A DNA stretch of 7,180 nucleotides. Source: JAFARZ01 sp035651595 (GTDB lineage: Bacteria; Actinomycetota; Actinomycetes; Streptosporangiales; Streptosporangiaceae). Where the stretch lies: positions 1 through 7,180 of the forward strand of contig DASRFJ010000287.1 of the NCBI GenBank assembly GCA_035651595.1, read 5' to 3'. Of the stretch, positions 6,401-7,180 are shown piece by piece. The position numbers and the translations under genes were made by a program. The notes beneath the pieces are model-generated. The model searched no databases. It was not told the DNA's origin and saw nothing but the letters and a program-made list of their open reading frames with translations. How positions within the stretch are numbered: position 1 is the first letter of the stretch; each line of letters opens with the position of its first letter.

Positions 6401-6406
6401 AACGTA
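6401..6406 (-). promoter_or_regulatory. -10 box of transporter gene
   Basis: TACGTT reads on the - strand and ends 6 nt before the GTG at 6394, the spacing typical of leaderless actinobacterial genes. There is no good -35; the PHO box and a degenerate third repeat occupy that zone, as expected for a PhoP-activated promoter. Confidence 0.5.
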
Positions 6407-6433
6407 CGTGAGCAAGGCAAATCTGTGCCGACT

Positions 6434-6455
6434 GCAAGGTGAACGGAAGGTGAAT
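6434..6455 (-). promoter_or_regulatory. PHO box (PhoP-binding direct repeats)
   Basis: Reading the - strand towards the transporter, ATTCACCTTCC (6455-6445) is followed immediately by GTTCACCTTGC (6444-6434). These are two contiguous 11-nt direct repeats sharing TTCACCTT, and they fit the Streptomyces PHO-box unit (G, G/T, TCA, then pyrimidines). Weaker units flank them: 6466-6456 matches 6 of 11 positions and 6433-6423 is poorer. If the latter counts, the array ends 16 nt before the -10 box, a plausible activator position. The repeats face the phosphate transporter, so activation on phosphate starvation is the likely role; an effect on the divergent gene at 6526 is possible. Confidence 0.7.
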
Positions 6456-6471
6456 CAAAGTTGTCCCACTG

Positions 6472-6519
6472 GCGACTCCAGCCTCATAAGTCGCACGCCG
6501 GACGGGACTTGCGTATCAT
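6472..6519 (+). promoter_or_regulatory. Promoter of zinc-finger gene
   Basis: TATCAT (6514-6519) is a full TANNNT -10 match ending 6 nt before the ATG at 6526, again predicting a leaderless mRNA; no Shine-Dalgarno is present. The -35 zone has no TTGAC-like hexamer. It instead contains the right arm AGTCGC (6489-6494) of a 6-bp inverted repeat whose left arm GCGACT is at 6472-6477, a possible weak regulator site. Confidence 0.5.
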
Positions 6520-6525
6520 TACCCA

Positions 6526-7137
6526 ATGACGGAGACCCGGCGCTGCGAGCAATGTGGTGCGGAGTTCCAGCCTCGCCGGGAGCACGCGAGGTTCTGCTCG
6601 GCCGACTGCCGGGTGGCCTGGACCAAGGAGCACATCGGCGACCCGGATGTCGCGCAGAACGCGCTGGACTGGTCGCTAGGAGCAATGCGAGAGGCGGCCG
6701 GACGGCTGACCAGGACCGAGACGCTGGAGTCCGCCAGGGTTGCGATGGCGGTCAGCGAGGCGGTCTGGTGGGTCACGATCGTGGACGCCACGCTGGTCCG
6801 CTACTACCCGGACACCTATGACGACGTGCTGGCCGGCATGACCGAGGAGTGCGGTGCGCGCATCGAGGAGTTCCTGGCCGGCCTGCGCTACGTCCGCAAC
6901 CAGCTGGGCGTGCACCTCGACCCCGGCGAGTTCATCCGGCCCGACGCGGCCGGCTGGACCTGGCGCTCACTCCCCGAACCGCCCTGCGCCTCGCTCTCCC
7001 CGCGCGGCCAGGACTGGGAACTGTCCCGCTACCGCGCCTACCAGTCCCGCCTAGCCGGCGCCCCAGTGGCCGAAACCGTAACAACCGCCACCACCTTCCT
7101 CTCCCGCACCGCCAGCGCCGCCCTCCCCGTCCCCTAA
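6526..7137 (+). CDS. Zinc-finger protein with HEPN-like motif
   Basis: A 203-residue protein of a conserved but uncharacterised actinobacterial family, as far as I recognise it. The N-terminus is a compact four-Cys zinc finger (C7-X2-C10, C24-X3-C28) within RRCEQCGAEF and ARFCSADCRVAW. A probable helical bundle follows (about 42-140), rich in Trp, Ala and Glu. Its last helix carries R124-N125-X4-H130 in RYVRNQLGVH, which matches the R(N)X4-6H catalytic pattern of HEPN-superfamily ribonucleases; this is my inference, not an established assignment. The C-terminal third has a WELSRYRAYQ segment and a low-complexity Thr/Ala/Pro tail. No membrane segment or signal peptide is seen. The ATG is set by the -10 box at 6514-6519. 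It is divergent from the phosphate transporter, with 131 bp shared. A DNA- or RNA-binding role is plausible but unproven. Confidence 0.85.
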   Translation: MTETRRCEQCGAEFQPRREHARFCSADCRVAWTKEHIGDPDVAQNALDWSLGAMREAAGRLTRTETLESARVAMAVSEAVWWVTIVDATLVRYYPDTYDDVLAGMTEECGARIEEFLAGLRYVRNQLGVHLDPGEFIRPDAAGWTWRSLPEPPCASLSPRGQDWELSRYRAYQSRLAGAPVAETVTTATTFLSRTASAALPVP

Positions 7138-7180
7138 CCCCCGCGCCCACGCCCCCGTACCCCGCGCCCCCCCGCGTACC
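7138..7180. repeat. C-rich tract after last gene
   Basis: Directly after the TAA of the zinc-finger gene the + strand again becomes nearly pure C/G with CCCCCGCGCCC and CCCCCGTACC units, resembling 1-150. The tract continues beyond the window, so its length is unknown. No hairpin terminator is clear in the visible part. Confidence 0.55.

Noticed and set aside
5228..6442. Plus-strand open frame of 404 codons
   Set aside because: It is antisense to the transporter, with a His/Gln/Arg/Gly-rich translation typical of a shadow frame.

Overview
The window looks like chromosomal DNA of a high-GC actinobacterium. Codons end almost always in G or C, start codons include GTG, and several genes have a TANNNT -10 box 6-7 nt ahead of the start codon, as in leaderless actinobacterial transcripts. 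Protein resemblance (Streptomyces-like ALDH and zinc-finger families) supports this. A Pseudonocardiales-type host is only a guess from the intergenic style. No mobile element, tRNA, rRNA or CRISPR array was seen.

Layout. Positions 1-841 hold no credible gene but many DNA/RNA structures: C-rich low-complexity tracts, two adjacent strong hairpins (194-217, 221-267), a twin 15-bp palindrome (414-428, 445-459), two smaller dyads, a 20-bp perfect-arm operator-like dyad (649-668) and a 14-bp-stem leader hairpin (748-786). Five protein genes follow: a GMC-family FAD alcohol oxidoreductase (+, 842-2515); a convergent aldehyde dehydrogenase (-, 2415-3974); divergent from that, a reductase-deaminase fusion with RibD domains in swapped order (+, 4023-5042); a convergent PHS-type MFS phosphate:H+ symporter (-, 4952-6394); and, divergent from that, a zinc-finger protein with a HEPN-like motif (+, 6526-7137).

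Function. The GMC enzyme and the ALDH could act in sequence (alcohol to aldehyde to acid), but they are not co-transcribed. The transporter keeps the phosphate-binding residues of the Pho84/PiPT family. Its promoter carries two 11-bp direct repeats matching the actinobacterial PHO box, so phosphate-starvation control by PhoP is a strong, testable inference. The reductase-deaminase has no other riboflavin gene beside it.

The two convergent pairs overlap by 101 and 91 nt at their 3' ends, and the overlaps fall in non-conserved C-terminal tails. The most novel items are the zinc-finger/HEPN-like protein, the PHO-box-controlled symporter, and the clustered palindromes ahead of the GMC gene.
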